Below, in pieces: positions 1-5,487 of a stretch of 6,682 nt of DNA. Numbering within the stretch: position 1 is the first letter of the stretch; each line of letters begins with the position of its first letter. The stretch is from PWXP01 sp964487655 (GTDB lineage Bacteria; Planctomycetota; Planctomycetia; Pirellulales; Thermoguttaceae), in assembly GCA_964487655.1 (NCBI GenBank), contig CAZASB010000258.1, forward strand, positions 1 to 6,682, in the 5' to 3' direction. The notes under the pieces are model-generated. The model searched no databases and was not told the DNA's origin. It worked only from the letters and a program-made list of their open reading frames with translations. The position numbers and the translations under genes were made by a program.

Positions 1-1064
1 GGCTGCCCCGAGGCGATACTCTCGTAGCAGGCGTTCATCACCTCGATGGTCGGACGGTGCCAGCGCAGGTTCACCTGGGGCTCGCGGCCGTCGCGAACGC
101 ACTCGACAAACTCGTCGATCAGGCCAATCCACTCGTCGAAATACGTGTACTGCACCGTGTAGCGGTCGTTCGGCGCGCCGTTGTGATAGACGTTCGGGCC
201 GAAACAGTCGGCCAGAATACTGCCTCGCTCGCCGACGATGGCCAAGTTCACCTCCATGCGCTTGGGGAACACCTCCCAGCCGGGCCCCGGTTCCGGCAGC
301 CGCTCCTCCAGACGCGACCAGGACGGGTCGATCAGCAGGGTCGTGCCGTCGGCCAGCTTGCCGTTGGCCAAGAGCATGTCTTCCACCTCAAGGTCGGTGC
401 GCATGTTGGGCGCGACCTCGGCGAAGACGTGCTGGAACTCGCTGCCGGTCAGCCGGCGAAGGAGGTCGAAAATGTGCGGGTGGTCGCACAGCGCCCCGCC
501 CCGGAATCGCGGATCGCGAGGGGCCAGGGGTACGCGGCGGCCGTAGCTCTGCTCCGGCACGCCCTGCCAGGAAAACGCCCAAACGGGCGATAGCGTGATG
601 TTCGTGGCGGAAACCGAAAGGACGCGGCCCACCGCGCCGTCGGCCACGAGTTTGCGTACTCGCCGAACCACGGGATTGTAGTACAGCTCCAGCTCGATCT
701 GGCACACAACGCCCGACTCGTCGATCAGCCGGATCATGCGGTCGTACTCGGCCAAGTCGAACGTGGGGATTTTCATGGACAGGATATTCACGCCCCGCCG
801 GGCGCACAGTTCCATCTGCCGCCAATGCTCGCTGTTGGCCGAGGCGAGAACGGCCGCTTCGATGTCCGGATGCCGGTCGAACATCTCCTCGGCCGTTTGA
901 TAGCACGGTACGCCGGGTACGTCGCGCTGGAACCGCGCGCGGGCCGCCAGGTCGTCGGTGCAAGCCGCTACCCAGTGCAACCGCGGCGAATCACGCAGCG
1001 TTTGGAAATACTTGCGCGTGTGGCCGTGGGTAAGCGACATCATGGCGATGTTCAAGGGTTTCAT
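1..1064 (-). CDS. Gfo/Idh/MocA-family oxidoreductase (3' end cut by window edge)
   Basis: This is probably an NAD(P)-dependent cytoplasmic dehydrogenase or epimerase acting on a sugar, sugar acid or polyol. The 354 codons visible start at ATG 1064-1062; the stop lies beyond position 1. The N-terminus has a beta-strand/turn NIAMMSLTHGHT (residues 5-16) where the family usually has GxGxxG. The usual EKP catalytic loop reads MKIP, keeping the lysine at K98. The C-terminal substrate domain has GGALCDHPHIFDLL (about 189-202), matching the family's GG...D...H..D motif, with H197 and D200 in the usual spacing; the aspartate before the histidine is at -3 rather than the common -4. The last visible residues resemble the family's C-terminal helix, so few residues are probably missing. 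The start has a strong AAGGAGG site and overlaps the upstream stop by ATGA, indicating translational coupling. Family assignment is solid; substrate unknown. Confidence 0.9.
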   Translation of the reverse strand, partial: MKPLNIAMMSLTHGHTRKYFQTLRDSPRLHWVAACTDDLAARARFQRDVPGVPCYQTAEEMFDRHPDIEAAVLASANSEHWRQMELCARRGVNILSMKIPTFDLAEYDRMIRLIDESGVVCQIELELYYNPVVRRVRKLVADGAVGRVLSVSATNITLSPVWAFSWQGVPEQSYGRRVPLAPRDPRFRGGALCDHPHIFDLLRRLTGSEFQHVFAEVAPNMRTDLEVEDMLLANGKLADGTTLLIDPSWSRLEERLPEPGPGWEVFPKRMEVNLAIVGERGSILADCFGPNVYHNGAPNDRYTVQYTYFDEWIGLIDEFVECVRDGREPQVNLRWHRPTIEVMNACYESIASGQ

Positions 1065-1897
1065 CGCGATCCTCCTTCCACCGCTAGACACTGCCCGTAT
1101 CGATCCGACTCAATGGCAAGCTCCACAAGGCGGGCGAGCCTCGCGTGCCGCCGCCGCCATTCCGCGTGTTGCTCCGGATGCCGCAGCGCGTCCCAACCTG
1201 CCCGAACCAGTGACACCTGCTGAGCGTCGAGCCCGAACAGCTCGTCGTCCGTGTCGGTGTACTGGTCGACGCCGGCGGCGGTTGTCACGTACACCGAGCT
1301 TTGGGCCACCTGCGTATCGACGGCGCGGTCGGAGGCGACGCCGCGCCGGGCGATCAACTCGTGGCGGTCGGCCAGGGGCGCGCCGGGCGGCAGGGTGGCG
1401 GCCACCTCAACACTGCCCAGCACGCCGCCGGCAAGGCGAACGACCGCGTTCGCCGTCGCGCCGTTCACCGCCGCGTAAACGCTTACCATCGTACGGCCAG
1501 CGAGCCACTCCAGCAGATCGAACTCGCGGAACAGGATGGCCCGTAGGTCGAGCGGCCGGCCGTCGGTCATGCAGGCGAAGCGGCACATCAGGACCGGATC
1601 GATAGTGCGCCCCGCGACAATCGCACGCAGTTCCTGGAACCGGCGCTCGCTCCGCCAGGGGAACAGGGGGACCGTGGTCTGGTCTGACTCGGCGCTGGAG
1701 CAAAGCCACCACGGAACGAGCTTCAGGCAGCCGTCGTTGTTGGCCTCGTCGACGCCGGCGGTGCCCTCCTCGCCACTAATCAGTCGCCACGGGCCCGTCG
1801 CCGTAAAGGAGTATTTACGGGCCAGGCGGGCCAACATGGCATTCGGGTTGACGCCCGGCTCGGCCTGCCTCGGTGCATCGTCAATGGTGGTTATCAC
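1061..1897 (-). CDS. Conserved-looking hypothetical protein, possibly an isolated Gfo/Idh/MocA C-terminal-like domain
   Basis: A 278-residue soluble protein without signal peptide or membrane segment. I do not recognise a named family. Residues about 118-205 recall the substrate-binding half of Gfo/Idh/MocA proteins: an amphipathic stretch REFDLLEWLAG (124-134) like the family's H..D...W..G helix, a strand VVRLAGGVLGSVEV (152-165) like the substrate-domain sheet, then ELIARRGVASDR (180-191) like the E..G..G segment. There is no Rossmann NAD-binding motif; the first 100 residues are unlike that fold and contain NDGCLKLVPWWL (54-65). The C-terminal 60 residues are helical and rich in Arg/Ala. 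The start is GTG 1897, chosen for AAGGAA (1909-1904) 6 nt upstream. It follows the SIS gene by 20 nt and its TGA overlaps the ATG of the Gfo/Idh gene, so the two products may be made in step and could be partners. The gene is certain; the domain resemblance is inference. Confidence 0.8.
   Translation of the reverse strand: MITTIDDAPRQAEPGVNPNAMLARLARKYSFTATGPWRLISGEEGTAGVDEANNDGCLKLVPWWLCSSAESDQTTVPLFPWRSERRFQELRAIVAGRTIDPVLMCRFACMTDGRPLDLRAILFREFDLLEWLAGRTMVSVYAAVNGATANAVVRLAGGVLGSVEVAATLPPGAPLADRHELIARRGVASDRAVDTQVAQSSVYVTTAAGVDQYTDTDDELFGLDAQQVSLVRAGWDALRHPEQHAEWRRRHARLARLVELAIESDRYGQCLAVEGGSR
1071..1077 (-). promoter_or_regulatory. Shine-Dalgarno site of the Gfo/Idh gene
   Basis: AAGGAGG on the minus strand, 6 nt before ATG 1064. 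It lies inside the end of the upstream coding sequence and fixes the start at 1064. The start and the upstream stop share the bases ATGA (1064-1061). Confidence 0.85.
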
Positions 1898-1917
1898 GTT
1901 AGGTTCCTTAAAACGTC

Positions 1918-2556
1918 CTAGAGCATCTTGACTCGCGGGGAATACTTCTCCACGTATTGCTTGTTGAACTCATCGCCGCCGGGCGCGTTCGCGCTGCGCC
2001 AGACGGGCGGCTCCACGCCGCGCTGGACGCACTGGCGAATGGCCTCGATCTCTAGCCAGTGGGCTATGGTGAAGTCGATTACGTTCGAGTTCGGCGCGAT
2101 GGGCGAGTCGAAGCCGGGCATGCTCACCGCGCAATCGCCCACGGCGTTGTAGTCGTCAATGCACACGTCGGCCAGGTCGAATAGGTTCGTGCCGCTCGGN
2201 NNNNNNNNNNNNNNNNNNNNNNNNNNNNNNNNNNNNNNNNNNNNNNNNNNNNNNNNNNNNNNNNNNNNNNNNNNNNNNNNNNNNNNNNNNNNNNNNNNNT
2301 GGTTGAATACCGACAGGCCCGTTTCCATGATCGGATTGATATTGGCCAAGCCGCCGGCGCGGAAGAACATCTCGCCCATCACAAGCGTGGTATGCCCGCC
2401 GCCACCGTAGACGTGGATCAGGCGATCCTGCTCGATGGCGTCGGCCATTAGCCGCGCGCCGGCCTCGATATTGCCCCATTGCTCCCGCTGAATCTTTTCC
2501 AGCAGGGCCACGGTATTGGCCAGATAGCCGAAATCAGGGTTGGTGTTTTCGTTCAT
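1918..2556 (-). CDS. SIS-domain sugar isomerase-like protein (UPF0309-like), interrupted by a 100-N gap
   Basis: A phosphosugar-binding SIS protein, probably cytoplasmic, acting on or sensing a sugar phosphate. Before the gap: an N-terminal helix (about 10-42), then strand and loop LIHVYGGGGHTTL (46-58) in the place of the SIS G-x-G-H-S/T phosphate loop, and EMFFRAGGLANINPI (62-76), very like the UPF0309 sugar-isomerase-domain family. After the gap: FDLADVCIDD, then GVEPPVWRSANAPGGDE, where the V-EPPV-x-SAN-x-GGDE pattern is a family hallmark. Both sides read in one frame across 2200-2299, but relatives, as I recall them, carry about 60-75 residues in the missing segment against the 33-34 the Ns allow, so the gap is probably a fixed-size placeholder. 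Start ATG 2556 is preferred over ATG 2577 because AAGGA lies 6 nt upstream. The stop is TAG, 20 nt before the next gene. A mucin/N-acetyl sugar or other aldose phosphate could be the ligand; unresolved. Confidence 0.85.
   Translation of the reverse strand: MNENTNPDFGYLANTVALLEKIQREQWGNIEAGARLMADAIEQDRLIHVYGGGGHTTLVMGEMFFRAGGLANINPIMETGLSVFNXXXXXXXXXXXXXXXXXXXXXXXXXXXXXXXXXXPSGTNLFDLADVCIDDYNAVGDCAVSMPGFDSPIAPNSNVIDFTIAHWLEIEAIRQCVQRGVEPPVWRSANAPGGDEFNKQYVEKYSPRVKML
2200..2299. other. Assembly gap (100 N) inside the SIS gene
   Basis: Exactly 100 N, the same length as the second gap, which is typical of a scaffold placeholder of unknown true size. It removes the middle of the SIS domain. Confidence 0.97.
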
Positions 2557-2560
2557 TCTT

Positions 2561-2568
2561 CTTCCTTT
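2561..2568 (-). promoter_or_regulatory. Shine-Dalgarno site deciding the SIS start
   Basis: AAAGGAAG on the minus strand; its AAGGA core is 6 nt before ATG 2556. The other in-frame ATG at 2577 has the foot of a hairpin directly upstream and no comparable site. Confidence 0.75.
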
Positions 2569-2579
2569 CGTTGCCATAT

Positions 2580-2631
2580 CGTCGCTCGACTCTCCGAGTC
2601 GAAAAGTAACGACTCGGAGAGTCGTGCGACG
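2580..2631. repeat. Long near-perfect palindrome in the intercistronic spacer
   Basis: Outer arms 2580-2585 and 2626-2631 (CGTCGC/GCGACG) and inner 15-bp arms 2587-2601 and 2610-2624 pair perfectly. They are separated by one T-T mismatch and enclose an 8-nt loop (2602-2609), for 21 pairs in all. Each inner arm is also a small hairpin, CGACTC-3 nt-GAGTCG, so the element can fold as one long stem or two short ones. It lies 10 nt after the TIM-barrel stop and 11 nt before the SIS Shine-Dalgarno site. A T-rich tract (2632-2639) follows it only on the plus strand, so for the minus-strand operon it is not a classical intrinsic terminator. It may set transcript processing or stability, or be a dispersed REP- or MITE-like element. 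Confidence 0.85.
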
Positions 2632-2641
2632 TTCTTTTTGT

Positions 2642-3673
2642 TCAACGTTCCAAAACCTCGCCGTAGGCGCGTCCGAGGGCGTCCCAAACTTCTAGCGAGC
2701 GGGGCGCGGCCAGTACGGTGCCGTGGCCCCCGCGAAAGGTCCATGCAAACAGGCTCTCGACGCCCAGGTCTCGGTAAAGCCGGGCAACGTCCACAATGTC
2801 GTCTAGGTTCTCGGGCTCCTGGTAGTAACCCATAATCCAACGCTGGTTCCCCACGCCGTTGCGCCGCGCCACGTCCAGCGTGCGCTCGGTAATGGACCGG
2901 AAGAACCCACGCGGCAACTGCCAGGAAAGAATCGTCGTGCTCAGGACGTCGCAGGCGTCGGACCGCGCGACCTTGTCCCAGTTGTCGTAACCGCGGTTCT
3001 CGGTCACATAGTAGGTGCCCAGCGTGGCATGGACGCAGCAAGTCATCTTCGCCTCGGGCCGGATCGCCCGGATCCGCCGCGCGGCCGTTTCGAGGATATC
3101 GAGCGCTCGGTCGTGCCGGAACCGCTTGACTTCCATGGTCAGTTGCCGCGGCATTCGGTATCCGTATTGGTTCTTGAACTGTTTGCGGCACACCTCGCAG
3201 CGGCACGACCAGTCGTCGCCGGCGCCGCCCGTAATGGACGCATAGCCCTTCGGCAACATGTAGTGAGGCTCGTCCCAGAAGAAGCCGTCGGCCTCCACCT
3301 CGCGCGCCAGCCAGTCGCACTGCTCGAAGAAGTATTCGCGGAAGGCGTTGGAGTTGAAGCAGGCGGCCGGAAGCGGCTCGCCGGTAAATGCGGAGACTTG
3401 CCGGTTGCCCACGTTTTGGGTGAGGAACAAGCTGGGCGGTTCGCCTCCGAACCACTTGCCAATGCCCCAGGTATCGAGGTAGACGGTCAGGCCCATCTCG
3501 CGGGCCGCCTGGGCCGCTTCGCAAATGGCCGGCTTGCGGAAGTCGAGGTCGAACTCCGTAAGGGCCAGCAGGACGGCCGTGCAGTGGTGATCGAGCATCT
3601 CCTGGAAGTCGCGGCGCGCATGCTCCACGCGGCCGATCCCATAGTAGCTCACGCCTGTCTCTCGAACGGCCAT
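2642..3673 (-). CDS. Putative TIM-barrel glycoside hydrolase-like protein
   Basis: A 343-residue protein that reads as a complete (beta/alpha)8 barrel, probably a cytoplasmic carbohydrate-active enzyme; no signal peptide is visible. Barrel-like strands include TAVLLALTEFDL (32-43), LTVYLDTWG (62-70), DGFFWDEPHY (129-138), KMTCCVHAT (209-217) and the final SLFAWTFRGGHG (307-318). The WDEPH motif (D134, E135) sits at the end of a strand, where acidic catalytic residues of such barrels usually lie. It is followed by CRCEVC (C157, C159, C162) and a KQFKNQYGYRMP stretch (165-175), a C-x-C-x2-C...F...YG..P layout seen in uncharacterised glycosidase-like families. E286 in GYYQEPENL is another candidate acid. 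The ATG start has AAAGGG (3683-3678) 4 nt upstream. It follows the regulator by 24 nt, consistent with co-transcription. A glycosidase is my best reading, but a sugar isomerase-type barrel or a non-catalytic member is possible. Confidence 0.8.
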   Translation of the reverse strand: MAVRETGVSYYGIGRVEHARRDFQEMLDHHCTAVLLALTEFDLDFRKPAICEAAQAAREMGLTVYLDTWGIGKWFGGEPPSLFLTQNVGNRQVSAFTGEPLPAACFNSNAFREYFFEQCDWLAREVEADGFFWDEPHYMLPKGYASITGGAGDDWSCRCEVCRKQFKNQYGYRMPRQLTMEVKRFRHDRALDILETAARRIRAIRPEAKMTCCVHATLGTYYVTENRGYDNWDKVARSDACDVLSTTILSWQLPRGFFRSITERTLDVARRNGVGNQRWIMGYYQEPENLDDIVDVARLYRDLGVESLFAWTFRGGHGTVLAAPRSLEVWDALGRAYGEVLER

Positions 3674-3697
3674 AATTCCCTTTCGTCGGTTACGTTC

Positions 3698-4891
3698 TCA
3701 GTCGGAAGTGGATTGCGCTCGGGCGATCACCTTCGGATCGAATCGTCGCTGGCGCGTGGATTTATCGAATGAAGTCTTGTCGCCGGCCAATGCCTGCGAT
3801 GGCCTTGCCGCGGGGTCCGTGCTGCGGCGAACGACCAGATGCGGCTCCAGCAGAACATGGCTGGCCGAATGGGCCGCGCCTCGGCCGATGCGGTCCACCA
3901 GCGACTGCACGGCCAACCGGGCAATCGACTGGATCGGGTACGCCACGGTCGTCAGCGGTGGGCTGGTCACCTGGGACTCGGGCAAGTTGTCGAACCCGGC
4001 AATTGCTACGTCGCCAGGTACGTCGAGCGCGTGCTCCTGGCAGTATTGCATGGCGCCGATGGCCAGCAGGTCGTTGTAGGCGAACACGGCTCGCGGCCGT
4101 GCCGCGCCTTGCATCAGGCGGGCCATGGCCCGGTAGCCATGCTCGATGCCTCGCCCGTTGCCGTCGGCGATGGTTTCATCCGGCAGGGAGGCGTCCTGCT
4201 CCGACAGGGCAAGACGGAATCCGCGGAGTCGGTTGTCGTTCTTCAGCCGAGGGCCGAATGCGATGTAGCCGAACGACTCGTAGCCGGTGCTCAGCAGGTG
4301 GCCGGCCATCATGGCGCCACCCACGAAGTTGTGTGCGACCACGAAGTCAGCCGCCACGCCCTCGACTCGCCGACTGACGAAGACCAGAGGAACACCCTGC
4401 TCCACGAGTTCGGCGTACAGTCTTGCGCACGCATCGTCCAGGCCCGGACAGATCAGCAGACCATCGACGCCGATGTCGAGAAACCCTCGCACCACGCGTT
4501 CTTCGCGGGCGAAGTCCGAGCCACTACTGCCCATGACAAGCTGGTAGTCGAGTTCGATGGCGGCGAGCTGGATATCGCGGCAGAGACGGTTGAAGAATGG
4601 ATTGGTAATATCGGTGACAATCAATCCGAGGCGACTGGGGGAACCGTCCGGTGCTCCGTCGCTGTTTGGCGGACGGCCCACCTCGGGCCCCAGTATGGCC
4701 GGATTGGTCGAGTCGCCCACCAGCAGCCCCTCCTGCTTCAGCCGCCGGACGGCCTTCTGCGCGGTGGTCAACGAAACTCCGAACCGCTTGCCGAGCTTGC
4801 GAACCGTCATGAACCGATCGCCCGCGGCGCCGTGGCGACCCGCGGTGATTTCCCCCTTGATCTGCTTGACGACCCGGTCGAGCTTGAGCAT
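3698..4891 (-). CDS. GntR/LacI-hybrid transcriptional regulator
   Basis: A 397-residue DNA-binding regulator. Residues 1-60 form a GntR-type winged helix: VVKQIKGEITAGRHGAAGDRF-like opening, then T29-K52 with the helix-turn-helix TVRKLGKRFGVSLTTAQKAV, then the wing at EGLLVG. Residues about 86-355 are a LacI-type periplasmic-binding-protein sugar domain: GLIVTDITNPFF (89-100), GVDGLLICPG (141-150), VVAHNFVGGAMMAGHLL (184-200), AVFAYNDLLAIGAM (268-281), VAIAGFDNLP (295-304) and PPLTTVAYP (311-319). This layout is like AraR of Bacillus, a sugar-relieved repressor. The start ATG 4891 has GAAGG about 8 nt upstream; an in-frame extension to 5119 is rejected because it would run through the promoter. 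The C-terminal 40 residues are a charged tail. As first gene of the likely operon it probably controls its own promoter. The effector is unknown. Confidence 0.93.
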   Translation of the reverse strand: MLKLDRVVKQIKGEITAGRHGAAGDRFMTVRKLGKRFGVSLTTAQKAVRRLKQEGLLVGDSTNPAILGPEVGRPPNSDGAPDGSPSRLGLIVTDITNPFFNRLCRDIQLAAIELDYQLVMGSSGSDFAREERVVRGFLDIGVDGLLICPGLDDACARLYAELVEQGVPLVFVSRRVEGVAADFVVAHNFVGGAMMAGHLLSTGYESFGYIAFGPRLKNDNRLRGFRLALSEQDASLPDETIADGNGRGIEHGYRAMARLMQGAARPRAVFAYNDLLAIGAMQYCQEHALDVPGDVAIAGFDNLPESQVTSPPLTTVAYPIQSIARLAVQSLVDRIGRGAAHSASHVLLEPHLVVRRSTDPAARPSQALAGDKTSFDKSTRQRRFDPKVIARAQSTSD

Positions 4892-4931
4892 GAGTTTGGC
4901 CTTCGTAGACTCGGAGCACGATCTCGATGCG

Positions 4932-5038
4932 CGGAACAAATAGCGCAACAATAACAACACAATCGCAATTCTAAACGGAACAGTAAGCCGTGTCAAGCAA
5001 GCGGTTTTAGGATAATAACGGAACGGTCTTTTGGAACA
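4932..5038. promoter_or_regulatory. Spaced GGAACA-like direct repeats around the promoter
   Basis: Read on the plus strand, CGGAACA at 4932-4938 and 4976-4982, CGGAACG at 5019-5025 and TGGAACA at 5032-5038. The first three are 44 and 43 nt apart, about four helical turns, and one overlaps the -10/-35 spacer. They could be binding sites for the regulator, but they are short and not palindromic, so this is tentative. Confidence 0.3.
4968..4996 (-). promoter_or_regulatory. Sigma70-type promoter of the regulator operon
   Basis: On the minus strand, a perfect -35 TTGACA (4996-4991), a 17-nt spacer, and -10 TAGAAT (4973-4968), one base from consensus. Transcription would begin near 4961, leaving a leader of about 70 nt before ATG 4891. 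The position inside the longest open frame supports the shorter regulator start. Confidence 0.8.
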
Positions 5039-5140
5039 AGAAGAAGCGCGAATGCAGCCGCCTAAGTTACGGCCGGACGGCCCCTTCTCTGGAGGGTGCG
5101 AGGCCGGGTTGTTGTGCATACGCCTGGGGCGTGGGGAGTG

Positions 5141-5307
5141 CCACCGTGCGGGCTTGTCCCGCCGGAGCCGTGGTCAGCAAGCTACTGCCAGCGTGCGTAC
5201 GAGGAGGGCCACCGTGCGGGCTTGTCCCGCCGGAGCCGTGGTCAGCAAGCTGCTGCCAGCGTGCGTACGAGGAGGGCCACCGTGCGGGCTTGTCCCGCCG
5301 GAGCCGT
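5141..5307. repeat. 68-bp tandem repeat array (2.5 copies, running into a gap)
   Basis: Copies begin at 5141, 5209 and 5277. Copies one and two match at 67 of 68 positions (A5184 against G5252); the third is cut by the N run. Each has a hairpin GCGGG-CTTGT-CCCGC (5148-5162 in copy one), extendable by CCG/CGG around a bulged T. The array lies between the symporter and the regulator promoter. It has no plausible gene: open frames on both strands are low-complexity and only follow the repeat. The array probably continues inside the gap, since tandem repeats often break assemblies. Confidence 0.92.
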
Positions 5308-5407
5308 NNNNNNNNNNNNNNNNNNNNNNNNNNNNNNNNNNNNNNNNNNNNNNNNNNNNNNNNNNNNNNNNNNNNNNNNNNNNNNNNNNNNNNNNNNNNN
5401 NNNNNNN
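5308..5407. other. Assembly gap (100 N) inside the repeat region
   Basis: Exactly 100 N directly after a partial repeat copy, so the number of repeat units in the genome is unknown. Confidence 0.97.
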
Positions 5408-5412
5408 AGCCC

Positions 5413-5449
5413 ACTGACCATCGCTCCGGCCGGACAAGCCGGCACGGTG
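5413..5449. repeat. Inverted, diverged copy of the repeat's hairpin core
   Basis: This segment matches the reverse complement of the tandem unit's core at 32 of 37 positions. Its hairpin stem is GCCGG/CCGGC (5429-5433 with 5439-5443), around the same ACAAG loop (CTTGT on the other strand). Two of the five differences are the two partners of one stem pair, so pairing is kept. On the minus strand it lies about 40 nt after the symporter stop and could form a structure at the 3' end of that transcript, although no T tract follows. Confidence 0.75.
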
Positions 5450-5487
5450 ACGAAACAGTGGCGCTCAGGGCGGGGCTCTCCTCGCTC

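Larger units (their letters stand above)
4892..5487. other. Gene-free intergenic region
   Basis: From right to left on the minus strand: 38 nt after the symporter stop, the inverted repeat core, the 100-N gap, the 68-bp tandem repeats, about 100 nt (5041-5140) where I see nothing recognisable, then the regulator promoter and its leader. The promoter-proximal part (about 4930-5040) is visibly more AT-rich than its surroundings. Confidence 0.8.

Noticed and set aside
2557..2577. SIS start at ATG 2577
   Set aside because: ATG 2556 has a well-spaced AAGGA, while 2577 directly follows the palindrome with no such site.
2587..2640. Intrinsic terminator for the operon
   Set aside because: The T-rich tract follows the stem only on the plus strand, where no gene ends; the minus-strand transcript has no U tract after the stem.
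4905..4917. Shared GACTCGGAG word between the regulator leader and the palindrome arm
   Set aside because: Only nine bases match and no hairpin partner is present here, so chance is sufficient.
3839..4954. Long plus-strand open frame of 371 codons opposite the regulator
   Set aside because: It lies antisense to a clear GntR/LacI protein, has no family-like motifs, and is expected in GC-rich DNA. The same holds for the plus-strand frames at 3029-3772 and 5131-6024.
4892..5119. Regulator start at 5119, adding 76 residues
   Set aside because: The extension would be read through the -35/-10 promoter and leader, has no ribosome-binding site seen, and is not typical of GntR proteins.
5141..5449. 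CRISPR-like array of direct repeats
   Set aside because: The 68-bp copies abut with no unique spacers, and no cas gene is present.
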